From assembly GCA_016710325.1 (NCBI GenBank), contig JADJXK010000002.1, forward strand, positions 1,922,001-1,986,000: a stretch of 64,000 nt of DNA, given 5' to 3'. The position numbers and the translations under genes were made by a program. Source of the DNA: Candidatus Leptofilum proximum. GTDB lineage: Bacteria > Chloroflexota > Anaerolineae > Promineifilales > Promineifilaceae. This document shows positions 34,392 through 42,244 of the stretch, in pieces (position 1 is the stretch's first letter; each line of letters opens with the position of its first letter). A model generated the notes under the pieces. It was not told where the DNA came from. It was given only the letters and a program-made list of their open reading frames with translations, and searched no databases.

Positions 34392-35204
34392 ATGACGGTC
34401 TATGAACAACAATTAACTACATTCTGGACGGTAGAAACACCTTTGAACGATCACGAATACGAGCCGTATCAGTATGAACCAGAAATCGTCATAGATGAAT
34501 ACGACCTGCCGCCCGACCCGATGCAGCGACGTATGGTCATGATTGTCACCTTTGTGGTGGTTGGCGCGATTTTGTTCGCCGGGCTTGTGGTACCACGGCT
34601 GGCCAGGGCATCCGCCACCGCTGCCGGATCCAATCAGGCAGCGGCCGCGCCGCCAGCCGATGTGGCTGACAGCGCAGGCGCAGTGGGCAGCACGGTTGAC
34701 TACCAGGGGAAGATTTCGGCCGTTTTCTCCGACGAAGTGAAGTACTGGGAAAGTGACATCGTGCGCTGGGCCAGTGAGTTTAACCTGGACCCCAACATGG
34801 TGGCCACCGTCATGCAAATTGAATCCTGTGGCGATCCTCAGGCACTGTCCATCGCCGGGGCCCAGGGTTTGTTCCAGGTGATGCCCTTCCACTTCACGGC
34901 GGGCGAAAACATGCTCGACCCAGACACTAACGCCAGGCGCGGCATGAACTACCTGGCCGAGCGCCTGGTGCAAACGGCCGGTGATGTGGGCAAAGCATTT
35001 GCCGGTTATAATGGCGGTCACGTCGCTGCAGGCGGAAGCTGGAGCAGCTGGGCGGCCGAAACACAGCGCTATTACGTCTGGTCCACAGGTATCTACGACG
35101 ATGCCAAGGCTGGGTTGACTGAAAGCCCTACGCTGCAGGAATGGTATGCGGCGGGTGGCGCCAGTCTGTGCCAGCAAGCGGCCAATCGTCTCAACCTGCG
35201 TTAA
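34392..35204 (+). CDS. Lytic transglycosylase (SLT domain), membrane anchored
   Basis: Protein of 270 residues. An acidic Tyr/Glu-rich N-terminus (1-40) is followed by one helix (about 44-64) and a linker, then an SLT domain (about 115-235). The catalytic Glu is in VATVMQIESCGDPQA (near residue 143), followed by SIAGAQGLFQVMPFHF, MLDPDTNARRGMNYLAERL and KAFAGYNGG, all standard for the family. It cleaves peptidoglycan glycan strands to anhydro products. It lies 69 bases after the four-helix membrane protein and probably works with it, as local wall remodelling near a membrane complex. Confidence 0.88.
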   Translation: MTVYEQQLTTFWTVETPLNDHEYEPYQYEPEIVIDEYDLPPDPMQRRMVMIVTFVVVGAILFAGLVVPRLARASATAAGSNQAAAAPPADVADSAGAVGSTVDYQGKISAVFSDEVKYWESDIVRWASEFNLDPNMVATVMQIESCGDPQALSIAGAQGLFQVMPFHFTAGENMLDPDTNARRGMNYLAERLVQTAGDVGKAFAGYNGGHVAAGGSWSSWAAETQRYYVWSTGIYDDAKAGLTESPTLQEWYAAGGASLCQQAANRLNLR

Positions 35205-35231
35205 ATACCACGCTGTTAACTGGAGAGTCCA

Positions 35232-35603
35232 ATGGATTTAGGTGCATTTTCTATTAGCTTAAGTGTGAAGAATATTGAAGCCTCCAAGGCTTTTTATGAA
35301 AAATTGGGCTTCACGGTTTTTGGTGGTGACATCACGCAAAACTGGCTGATTATGAAGAATGGGGCTCATATTGTTGGGCTGTTCGAGGGCATGTTCGAAG
35401 ATAATATCCTCACCTTTAATCCCGGCTGGGACCAGGATGCCAATAAGCTGGACAGCTTTACCGATGTGCGCGATCTGCAGCGGCAGTTAAAAGCCAAGGG
35501 TCTCAACTTTGAAAGCGAAGCCGATGAAAACACAACGGGACCAGCCAGTTTTGTCTTATTAGATCCGGATGGCAATCCTATTTTGGTGGATCAGCACGTT
35601 TGA
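35232..35603 (+). CDS. VOC family protein (glyoxalase/bleomycin-resistance fold)
   Basis: Small protein of 123 residues with the paired beta-alpha-beta-beta-beta fold of the vicinal oxygen chelate family: FSISLSVKNIEASKAFYEKL, GFTVFGGDI, then FVLLDPDGNPILVDQH. Possible metal ligands are few, and members of this subfamily are often annotated only as VOC proteins. GGAGAG is eight bases upstream of ATG 35232. A terminator follows. Confidence 0.85.
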   Translation: MDLGAFSISLSVKNIEASKAFYEKLGFTVFGGDITQNWLIMKNGAHIVGLFEGMFEDNILTFNPGWDQDANKLDSFTDVRDLQRQLKAKGLNFESEADENTTGPASFVLLDPDGNPILVDQHV

Positions 35604-35654
35604 TGTGGCAAGTTGAGCGTAGGCTCAACACATCTCCTTAATCTCTGCAACAGT

Positions 35655-35689
35655 AGCAGGCCGAGGCAAATTGCCCGGCCTGCTTTTTT
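35655..35689 (+). terminator. Rho-independent terminator after the VOC gene
   Basis: AGCAGGCCG (35655-35663) pairs with CGGCCTGCT (35676-35684), loop 12 bases, followed by six T. Confidence 0.88.
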
Positions 35690-35810
35690 GTGGGCGCAGG
35701 TTTGTGACAGGTTTGACGGGAAGTCTTCCCCAACTTATACTTGCAGCTCATCCTACCTGCATCACCACGACCTGTTGACCAACCAATTCAGCTGAACAAG
35801 GAGGCTGCTC

Positions 35811-36497
35811 ATGTCGATTTCTGTTACCTGGCACGGTCATGCCACGTTTTCTATTGTCATCAACGGTACACACATCGTTGTTGATCCTTTTTTTGCAGGA
35901 AACAACCCCTCGGCCCAAACCCACGTAGACGCAGTGGCGGCCGACTTTATTTTGCAAACTCACGGCCACGGCGATCACATCGCCGACACAGTGGGATTGG
36001 CCAGGCGTACTGGCGCAACGGTCATTGGCAATTTTGAGATTTGCAACTGGATTGGCGCCAAAGGGCACGAGAAGGTGCACGCTATGAACACAGGCGGTGG
36101 CTACAATTTCCCCTTTGGCCGGGTGAAGATGACGCCTGCTTTGCACAGTTCGGGCCTGCCGGATGGCAGTTACGGCGGTGATCCTGGTGGTTACCTGGTA
36201 ACGGCCGATGGTAGAACGCTGTACATTGCCGGGGACACAGCATTATTCTCCGACATGTCACTCATTGGCCGGGCGGGGATCGACCTGGCAATTCTGCCGG
36301 TTGGTGACAATTTCACGATGGGACCAGAAGACTCGGTTCTGGCGCTGGATTATCTGAAACCGCAAATGGTCATCCCTTGCCACTACAACACCTGGCCGCC
36401 CATCACCATAGACGTAAATGCCTGGGCTGAGAGCGTGCGCAAGGAAACGGCCGTTACCCCCATCGTCCTCAACGTGGACAAACCTTACACGCTCTGA
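35811..36497 (+). CDS. UPF0173-type metal-dependent hydrolase
   Basis: Metallo-beta-lactamase-fold hydrolase of 228 residues (UPF0173, RNase Z/UlaG-like). H51-x-H53-x-D55-H56 binds the metals, and TWHGHATFSI at the N-terminus, LHSSGLPDGSY, YIAGDTALFSDM and VIPCHYNTWPPI complete the site. The physiological substrate is unknown. AAGGAGG lies nine bases upstream of ATG 35811. It is a single-gene unit bounded by strong terminators. Confidence 0.9.
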   Translation: MSISVTWHGHATFSIVINGTHIVVDPFFAGNNPSAQTHVDAVAADFILQTHGHGDHIADTVGLARRTGATVIGNFEICNWIGAKGHEKVHAMNTGGGYNFPFGRVKMTPALHSSGLPDGSYGGDPGGYLVTADGRTLYIAGDTALFSDMSLIGRAGIDLAILPVGDNFTMGPEDSVLALDYLKPQMVIPCHYNTWPPITIDVNAWAESVRKETAVTPIVLNVDKPYTL

Positions 36498-36520
36498 ACA
36501 CGCAGTCTACTTTCTGATGA

Positions 36521-36557
36521 AGAGCCACCTGGGTAACTCAGGTGGCTCTTTTTTTTC
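36521..36557 (+). terminator. Strong rho-independent terminator
   Basis: AAGAGCCACCTG (36521-36532) pairs perfectly with CAGGTGGCTCTT (36540-36551), seven-base loop, T run to 36557. Confidence 0.93.
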
Positions 36558-36674
36558 GGTGCTGTGTTTGTTTTGCGGGTATTTAGGATTTGGCGGGGTC
36601 GGGCTGATCTTTGCAGCAAATTAGCCCGAATTAAGGCTAATTTTCGTGATCATTCGCGTTAATTCGTTGCAAAC

Positions 36675-36717
36675 TCCTTGAAACAGCTCCGGTCACAGCC
36701 GGAGCTGTTTCAAGGGG
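36675..36717. terminator. Long perfect hairpin at the 3' end of the M28 gene
   Basis: CCTTGAAACAGCTCCGG pairs with CCGGAGCTGTTTCAAGG around a six-base loop. The TGA stop of the minus-strand M28 gene (36710-36712) is inside the right arm. No T run follows on either strand, so it may be a processed 3' end or a mobile palindrome. Confidence 0.75.
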
Positions 36718-38053
36718 TTAAAACTTCGGTGGAGAAAAGGCCGATACGGCCGTTCCCATCCAGCCCCGCAATGCTCACGGCGTACTGCAACGAGGGATCC
36801 AGCCCAGTAATGGCCACATTGCCCGCCTCGTTGGCATTGACATAACGAAACAGCGGGTAAGTAGCCGAGCCAACCGGCCGGAAAGAGATAGCATACCCCG
36901 CGGTTGTACCGTCCGGGATCCAGCTAAGGGTGTACGATCCGGGTTCGGCCATCGGCGTTAGCGAGGGAGCCACAGGCTGAGCCGGACCACCAGCGGCGTT
37001 GCCCAGGATAGCAATATTGAGCTGTGTCACCTGGCGCAAGTAGTCGTAGTCGATCCATTCGGCCGTATCGCTGCTGTTATGCTGCCGCGATGGGTCTTCC
37101 TGCGACTCCGTAAGGCGCACGGCCGGGATACCTGCCTGCAAAAAGCTGATGTGATCGCTGTAGCGTCCCTGCCGGTCCTCCGCATCCACCACCTCCAGGG
37201 GGAACAGCGGCATATACAAGCTGCCGACATATTGAAAATAGCGGGCCAGCTGGCGCGGTGGTGAGCCATCCGGGCCAGGCGAGAAGAGGCGCAGCGATTG
37301 AGGGATGCCGGGCCGTCCCCCCACAATATCGGTGCTGACCATCGCGTCAAAGCGCCACCCCACCAGCATCCGGTCGGTGACGAAGTGAATGCTGCCCAAC
37401 CGGTTTTGCTCCTCGGCGGCAAAGGCCACAAACTGGATGGTCTGGCTCCATTCGCGGGAACTGAGCACGCGGGCGGCTTCCAGCAAGGCCGCCACGCCAG
37501 AGCCGTTATCGTTGGCGCCGGGGGCAAAGGCGCTGCCGCTGTAAGGATCGATGGCGCGGGAATCGTAGTGGGCGGCCAAAACAATGACGCCTGGATGGAC
37601 GCCGGTGCCCTGCAGCGTGGCCACAATGTTTTGCTGGTTGTACACCACGCCGTTCTGATTGACAGGAAATTCATCAACCTCCACCAGAAGACGGCCGTTG
37701 CCCACCTTAACAAACTCGTTAAATATCCAGCGCCGGGCGGCACCAATGCCTACTCCTTCCTGATCAGACACGCTGTAGGTGTTGCGTGTGTTAAATCCCT
37801 GCAAGGTTTGCACATACCCCACCAGGTTTTGCCGCGATACTTCTTCCAGCAGCGTGCGCAGGTCGGGGTTGACGGCCTCAATAACATTGCCCTGGGGGTT
37901 GGTAATGAGGGGACCCGCCTGGGCAATACTGGCAAAAGGTGTGCCACGCGGCGGGGTAGGAATGACCAGCTGCTGCGGACCATTCAGCAAAGAGCAGGAA
38001 ACAGAAAAAAGGAGAGCAACCAGGAACAGAGGTAGATGAATTCGACGAGGCAC
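36710..38053 (-). CDS. M28 family aminopeptidase-like lipoprotein
   Basis: Exported zinc peptidase of 447 residues. Signal peptide with lipobox SVSC (Cys20). The M28 core (about 85-345) shows the metal ligands in VIVLAAHYDSRA, GANDNGSGVAALLEAARVL, FVAFAAEEQNRLGS and VSTDIVGG, with a late His in DHISFLQAGIPAVRLTE. Residues about 355-447 look like a fibronectin type III domain (YTLSWIPDGTTAGYAISFRP). M28 members release N-terminal amino acids from peptides. The stop codon sits in the hairpin at 36675-36717. It is downstream of the slipin gene on the same strand but separated by a terminator. Confidence 0.87.
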   Translation of the reverse strand: MPRRIHLPLFLVALLFSVSCSLLNGPQQLVIPTPPRGTPFASIAQAGPLITNPQGNVIEAVNPDLRTLLEEVSRQNLVGYVQTLQGFNTRNTYSVSDQEGVGIGAARRWIFNEFVKVGNGRLLVEVDEFPVNQNGVVYNQQNIVATLQGTGVHPGVIVLAAHYDSRAIDPYSGSAFAPGANDNGSGVAALLEAARVLSSREWSQTIQFVAFAAEEQNRLGSIHFVTDRMLVGWRFDAMVSTDIVGGRPGIPQSLRLFSPGPDGSPPRQLARYFQYVGSLYMPLFPLEVVDAEDRQGRYSDHISFLQAGIPAVRLTESQEDPSRQHNSSDTAEWIDYDYLRQVTQLNIAILGNAAGGPAQPVAPSLTPMAEPGSYTLSWIPDGTTAGYAISFRPVGSATYPLFRYVNANEAGNVAITGLDPSLQYAVSIAGLDGNGRIGLFSTEVLTP

Positions 38054-38066
38054 AAAAACACCAAAA

Positions 38067-38097
38067 GTGGGGGAATCACTTCTGGTGATTCCCCCAC
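38067..38097 (-). terminator. Terminator between slipin and M28 genes
   Basis: GTGGGGGAATCAC pairs with GTGATTCCCCCAC (13 bp, five-base loop). On the minus strand it is followed by TTTTGG and TTTTT, so it should end the slipin transcript. Confidence 0.8.
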
Positions 38098-38110
38098 AGC
38101 AAAGAACTAT

Positions 38111-38932
38111 CTACGAAACGGCCGTATCGCCGGTGGTGGCATCCAACTTACTGCTGGAATTATCCCTGTCCGCCGAACCTCGCCGCACATTAAGAAACTC
38201 GGAGATGATGTCAATCGGAATGGGGAAGATGGTGGTTGTATTTTGCTCAACCCCAATTTCCACCAAGGTTTGCAGGTAACGTAGCGTCATGGCGCCCGGT
38301 TCCGTATTCATAATGCGTGCCGCTTCAGACAGCTTCTGGGCAGCCTGGAAATCGCCTTCTGCCTGAATGATCTTGGCCCGGCGCTCACGCTCGGCTTCAG
38401 CCTGCCGCGCCATTGCCCGCACCATCGTGCTGTTCAGCTCCACATCCTTGATTTCCACAATGGAAACCTTGATACCCCATGGCTCCGTCGATTCATCAAT
38501 GATGTGCTGCAGCGTATCGTTGATCTGCTCACGATCCTGCAAAATCTGGTCCATCATCGACTGGCCAATGACGTTCCGCAGGCTGGTTTGGGCGATTTGC
38601 CACGTCGCCCGGCGGTAATCTTCAACCTGGACAATGGCCATCACCGGATCAATGACACGGAAGTAAACGACGGCGTTGACTTTGACGGTCACATTATCGC
38701 CGGTAATTGCTTCCTGAGCAGGCACATCCAGGGTCACGGTACGCAAATCCACCTTCACCATTCTGTCGATAATCGGCACAATGAAAAAGAGGCCTGGCCC
38801 CTTGGCGCCCATCACGCGACCGAGGCGAAAAATAACACCTCGCTCATATTCCTGGACAACGCGGATTGAGGCTATGAGAAGAACCACCAGCCCAACCGCC
38901 ACTGCACAAATAATAGGGAGAAAAATATTCAC
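38111..38932 (-). CDS. Slipin family SPFH protein (stomatin-like)
   Basis: Membrane scaffold protein of 273 residues. One N-terminal helix (about 4-25), then the SPFH/band 7 domain: VVQEYERGVIFRLGR, GPGLFFIVPIIDRMVKVDLR, then VKVNAVVYFRVIDP and DYRRATWQIAQTSLRNVIG. A charged coiled coil (RAMARQAEAERERRAKIIQA) and the TLRYLQTLVEIG segment follow, as in slipins. These proteins organise membrane microdomains; a NfeD partner is often adjacent but is not here. ATG 38932 is preceded by AGGAG. Confidence 0.92.
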   Translation of the reverse strand: MNIFLPIICAVAVGLVVLLIASIRVVQEYERGVIFRLGRVMGAKGPGLFFIVPIIDRMVKVDLRTVTLDVPAQEAITGDNVTVKVNAVVYFRVIDPVMAIVQVEDYRRATWQIAQTSLRNVIGQSMMDQILQDREQINDTLQHIIDESTEPWGIKVSIVEIKDVELNSTMVRAMARQAEAERERRAKIIQAEGDFQAAQKLSEAARIMNTEPGAMTLRYLQTLVEIGVEQNTTTIFPIPIDIISEFLNVRRGSADRDNSSSKLDATTGDTAVS

Positions 38933-39299
38933 CGCTCACTCCTTTTGGTGCGCCAACCGGGCATCTTGCAGGATAAACAGTTCTGGTTGTGACGCCTGGT
39001 TGGGTACCATACGGCCGTATGACCACGACCTATCAAAACCATGTTGACTTAATGCAACACATCACCATTATACCGCAATCATGAGGATCAGAACGAATGA
39101 TTGCAGTCTGAGCTTATTACGCACCCTGCCAGGAAAAGTTTTGCCCAAATCCCCATATTTGGGGCAATCCCACCCGTTTTTCCTAATTTACGGCATATTT
39201 GCCACCCTATCAGATTGATTTTGCAGCAGCAGAATGAGACAAAGGCAAGGGTCTCGCCGGGAAAGTTGCCAGCCAACAGACAGTTTATACAATACCGTC
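38933..39299. other. Divergent regulatory region between slipin and the sigma factor gene
   Basis: 367 bases. Contains a TATAAT on the minus strand near 39068-39073 that may serve slipin, a CAATCAT/ATGATTG dyad (about 39077-39104), a CCCAAAT/ATTTGGG hairpin (about 39147-39168) and one ACGGCCGT (39011). No supported coding frame. Confidence 0.45.
39266..39293 (+). promoter_or_regulatory. Candidate promoter giving a leaderless sigma-factor mRNA
   Basis: TTGCCA (39266-39271) and TACAAT (39288-39293) are 16 bases apart. A start seven bases downstream would fall on the A of ATG 39300. No Shine-Dalgarno precedes that ATG, consistent with a leaderless transcript. Confidence 0.45.
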
Positions 39300-39866
39300 A
39301 TGTCTGTTGATTTAACGACCTCCGAAGACCAGGTGCTGCTGCACCGCATTATCTATCAGGAAGCCGACGCCCTGAGCACGCTGTATGATCGTTACGGCCG
39401 TCTCCTCTACAGCGTGGCGTATCACCTGGTGGGCGACCAAAACCTGGCGGAGGAGATCACCCTGGACGTGTTTCGGCGCGTCTGGGAAAAAGCAGGCACG
39501 TACCGGGCCGACCGGGCCAGCGTGCGCACCTGGCTCACCAGCATGACGCGCAACCGGGCCATCGACATGCTGCGGCGCGAAGGTGTTCGCCCGGAACACA
39601 ACAGCATTCGCTGGGCCGACCTGACTGTGGAGCCGCACGCCGACGGGCATTCGCCAGAAACGGCCGTTTCCCACCAAATGCAAAAACAAAACGTGCACAA
39701 TGCCCTGGCCCAACTGCCGCAAGAGCAGCAGGATGTGCTGTTGATGGCCTTTTTTAGCGGCTACAGCCACAGCCAGATTGCCGACCGGCTCGACCTGCCG
39801 GTCGGCACGGTGAAAACGCGCATCCGGCTGGGGATGCAAAAGATGCGGCACATCCTTCAGCCATGA
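39300..39866 (+). CDS. ECF-type RNA polymerase sigma factor
   Basis: Sigma-70 family ECF factor of 188 residues. Region 2 spans about 15-85: EADALSTLYDRYGRLLYSVA, NLAEEITLDVFRRVWEK, and VRTWLTSMTRNRAIDMLRRE. Region 4 spans about 130-182: LAQLPQEQQDVLLMAFFSGY, HSQIADRLDLPVGTVKTRIR. The anti-sigma gene 62 bases downstream should hold it inactive, so the pair resembles SigK-RskA systems. ATG 39300 is the only start that fits region 2. Confidence 0.92.
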   Translation: MSVDLTTSEDQVLLHRIIYQEADALSTLYDRYGRLLYSVAYHLVGDQNLAEEITLDVFRRVWEKAGTYRADRASVRTWLTSMTRNRAIDMLRREGVRPEHNSIRWADLTVEPHADGHSPETAVSHQMQKQNVHNALAQLPQEQQDVLLMAFFSGYSHSQIADRLDLPVGTVKTRIRLGMQKMRHILQP

Positions 39867-39928
39867 ATCTGAAAGCAGGCGAAATGCGTATCTGCTAAGA
39901 AGAACGATGGATTTTGTTGTAGAGACCG

Positions 39929-40684
39929 ATGAATATTGAAACCCACATCACTGACCAGCTGGCCGCCTATGCGCTCAACATTCTGGATGCTGATGAAGCA
40001 GCTGAAGCTGCCGCGCACCTGGAAAGCTGCCCTGTCTGCCAGCAGGAGCTGCAAACGTACCAGGAGTTAGTGGGTTTGATGGCCACGGCCGTTCCCTCGG
40101 TTGCCCCACCCCTCACCCTGAAACAGCGGCTGATGCACGATATTCGCCAGGAGAAGCAGGTAGAGACGGTCGTTCCTCTGCAATCACCGAAGCCTATCGT
40201 TCCACCCACTTCGGCACCGGCCAAAACCCGCTGGTGGGTCACCCTGCGTGATTGGTTCCAACAGCGGCCCATTCTGCAGCCCGTGCTGCTGCTGCTGGTT
40301 GCCCTGCTGCTGGTTAGCAACTTCCAGCTGCGCCAGCGCCTGGCCGAAGCCGACCACCCGGCCGGCTTTGGCACCGTCACCCTCACCAGTATTGCAGCCA
40401 ATGACCCCGGCACCGGTATCCTCATCATCAGCGCCGATGGCATGCATGGCACCCTCGTGGTGCAAGAGCTGCCCGTGCTGCCCGAAACCCAAACCTACCA
40501 GCTCTGGCTTATCAAAGACGGCCACCCCACCAGCGGGGGCATGTTCAACGTCGGCGAAGATGGCTACCATGCCATTTGGGTTGGGTCAGATGACCCGTTG
40601 GCCAGCTACGAAGATTTTGCCCTTACCATAGAACCCGCCGAGGGCAGTGCCTATCCCACCGGCAGTCCCGTCTTAAACAACTAA
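39929..40684 (+). CDS. Anti-sigma factor, RskA type
   Basis: Membrane anti-sigma factor of 251 residues. The N-terminal zinc-binding anti-sigma domain has H30-x3-C34-x2-C37 in HLESCPVCQQELQ. A Pro-rich linker leads to a single transmembrane helix (about 112-130, QPVLLLLVALLLVSN). The extracytoplasmic RskA domain (about 145-248) has ISADGMHGTLVVQELPVLPE, TYQLWLIKDGHPTSGG and ALTIEPAEGS. It should release the ECF sigma after regulated proteolysis. The next gene starts 11 bases downstream. Confidence 0.9.
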   Translation: MNIETHITDQLAAYALNILDADEAAEAAAHLESCPVCQQELQTYQELVGLMATAVPSVAPPLTLKQRLMHDIRQEKQVETVVPLQSPKPIVPPTSAPAKTRWWVTLRDWFQQRPILQPVLLLLVALLLVSNFQLRQRLAEADHPAGFGTVTLTSIAANDPGTGILIISADGMHGTLVVQELPVLPETQTYQLWLIKDGHPTSGGMFNVGEDGYHAIWVGSDDPLASYEDFALTIEPAEGSAYPTGSPVLNN

Positions 40685-40695
40685 AGAGGAATTCC

Positions 40696-41922
40696 ATGAC
40701 AAACGAACAGCAATGGCAGCTCGGCACCCAATGCATTTGGGCTGGCGAGGCAGACTATTTAATGCAGGGCGCCACCCAGGTGCCGGTGGTGCACAGCGTC
40801 TCCTTTGGCTACCGGGATGTGGATGAGTGGCAGGCCGTGGCGTTGGGGCAGAAGGCGGGGCATATTTACGGCCGTAACACCAACCCCACCGTGCACGCCT
40901 TCGAGGAAAAAGTGCGCCAGCTGGAAGGTGGCGAAGCAGCCACCAGCGCCGCCACCGGCATGGGCATCATCAGCAGCGCTCTGTTTGGGCTGCTGGCGCC
41001 GGGCCAGCGTGTGGTGTCCGTCAAGGACACTTACGGCGGCACCAACGTGCTCTTCACCGAGTTCCTGCCCCGCTTCCAAATCGATGTCACCCTCTGCGCT
41101 ACCACCGACCACGACCAGATCGAAGCCGAAATTGGCCAGGGCTGCAACCTGGTTTACCTGGAAAGTCCCACCAACCCCACCACCAAAGTCGTGGACATTG
41201 CCCGGCTGGCGGCCGCAGCTCACGCCGTAGGCGCCACCGTCATCGTAGACAACACCTTCGCCACGCCGATCAACCAAAATCCGCTGGCGCTGGGGGCCGA
41301 CCTTGTGCTGCACAGCGCCACCAAGTTCCTGGGCGGCCATGCCGATGCGCTGGGCGGCGTCATCGTCGGGCGCACAGAACTGGTGAACGAGATTTACCAT
41401 TACCGGGAGATCAATGGGGCCACGCTGCACCCGATGGCCGCCTACCTGCTGCTGCGTGGTATGAAAACGCTGGCGTTGCGGATTCGCCAGCAAAACGAAA
41501 GCGCCCTGAAAATTGCCCAATTTTTGGAAAGACATCCAGCCATCGAACAGGTTTTTTATCCCGGATTGGCCTCGCACAGTGGGCACGAAATCGCCCGGAA
41601 ACAGATGCGCGGTTTTGGCGGCATGTTGAGCTTCATGCTCAAGGAAAACAGCTTCGACGCAGTGCGCCGCTTTTTGCCTCGCCTGAAGTTAGCCCACGCC
41701 GCCGCCAACCTGGGCGCGGTGGAAACCATCGTGGGGCCGCCCGCCACCACCAGCCACGTGGAATGCACGCCAGAGGAGCGGGCCGCCATGGGCATCCCGG
41801 AGAGCCTGATTCGCTACTCAACCGGCATCGAAGATGTGGAAGATTTGATGGCGGATCTGGATGGGGCATTACGGCCGTTTGCTCAAAATCAAACCGCAAA
41901 GGACACAGAGAACGCAAAGTAA
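40696..41922 (+). CDS. Cystathionine gamma-synthase family PLP enzyme
   Basis: Transsulfuration enzyme of 408 residues (Cys/Met metabolism PLP family). YGRNTNPTVHAFEEKVRQLE, GGEAATSAATGMGIIS, YLESPTNPTTKVVDI, DNTFATPINQNPL and the PLP Lys210 in HSATKFLGGHADALGG are all family markers. The exact reaction (cystathionine gamma-synthase, gamma-lyase or O-acetylhomoserine sulfhydrylase) cannot be told by eye. AGAGG is seven bases upstream of ATG 40696; the gene follows the anti-sigma gene directly. The last residues (TAKDTENAK) and stop are encoded by an intergenic-type repeat. Confidence 0.9.
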   Translation: MTNEQQWQLGTQCIWAGEADYLMQGATQVPVVHSVSFGYRDVDEWQAVALGQKAGHIYGRNTNPTVHAFEEKVRQLEGGEAATSAATGMGIISSALFGLLAPGQRVVSVKDTYGGTNVLFTEFLPRFQIDVTLCATTDHDQIEAEIGQGCNLVYLESPTNPTTKVVDIARLAAAAHAVGATVIVDNTFATPINQNPLALGADLVLHSATKFLGGHADALGGVIVGRTELVNEIYHYREINGATLHPMAAYLLLRGMKTLALRIRQQNESALKIAQFLERHPAIEQVFYPGLASHSGHEIARKQMRGFGGMLSFMLKENSFDAVRRFLPRLKLAHAAANLGAVETIVGPPATTSHVECTPEERAAMGIPESLIRYSTGIEDVEDLMADLDGALRPFAQNQTAKDTENAK

Positions 41923-41963
41923 AATAAGAACTCTGCGCTCTCCGCGCCTCTGCGGTAAAAATA
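41893..41963. repeat. CGCAAAGGACACAGAGAACGCAAAG repeat overlapping a gene end
   Basis: Left arm AACCGCAAAGGACACAGAG, right arm reverse copies ACTCTGCGCTCTCCGCG and CCTCTGCGGT. The TAA stop of the PLP enzyme (41920-41922) lies in the left arm. Related sequence is at 42163-42213. Confidence 0.75.
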
Positions 41964-42015
41964 AAAAGAACATGGCCAATGAAGACCATGTTCCTTTTAA
42001 CTGGGAAACCAGTAG

Positions 42016-42086
42016 CTGCGGGACCAGGATTCGAACCTGGACTAGACGGTTCAGAGCCGCCGGTTCTGCCATTAAACTATCCCGCA
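42016..42086 (-). tRNA. tRNA-Gln (CUG anticodon)
   Basis: 71-base cloverleaf on the minus strand. The acceptor stem TGCGGGA pairs with TCCCGCA, discriminator G, the anticodon loop CTCTGAA gives anticodon CUG on the stem GGCGG/CCGTC, and the T arm is CCAGG-TTCGAAT-CCTGG. U1-A72 and G73 are typical of tRNA-Gln. CCA is not encoded. It lies downstream of gltX on the same strand. Confidence 0.93.
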
Positions 42087-42162
42087 CTGTTCCGTTGACC
42101 GGAGCGTGATTCTACCAGAAGCACCCATGCGTGACAAATGCATTTAGGCCAGGAAAACTCAC

Positions 42163-42213
42163 ACAAAGACGCAAAATCGCCAGGTTCTCTCTGTATCTTG
42201 GTGACTTTGCGCG
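42163..42213. repeat. CACAAAGACGCAAAATCGCC repeat
   Basis: Imperfect hairpin of ACACAAAGACGCAAAA against GTGACTTTGCGCG with TCTCTCTGTATC between. Same loose family as 41893-41963. Lies between tRNA-Gln and the 3' end of gltX. Confidence 0.55.
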
Positions 42214-42244
42214 AGCCAGCTGCCAGGCGAGATATTGACCCACC

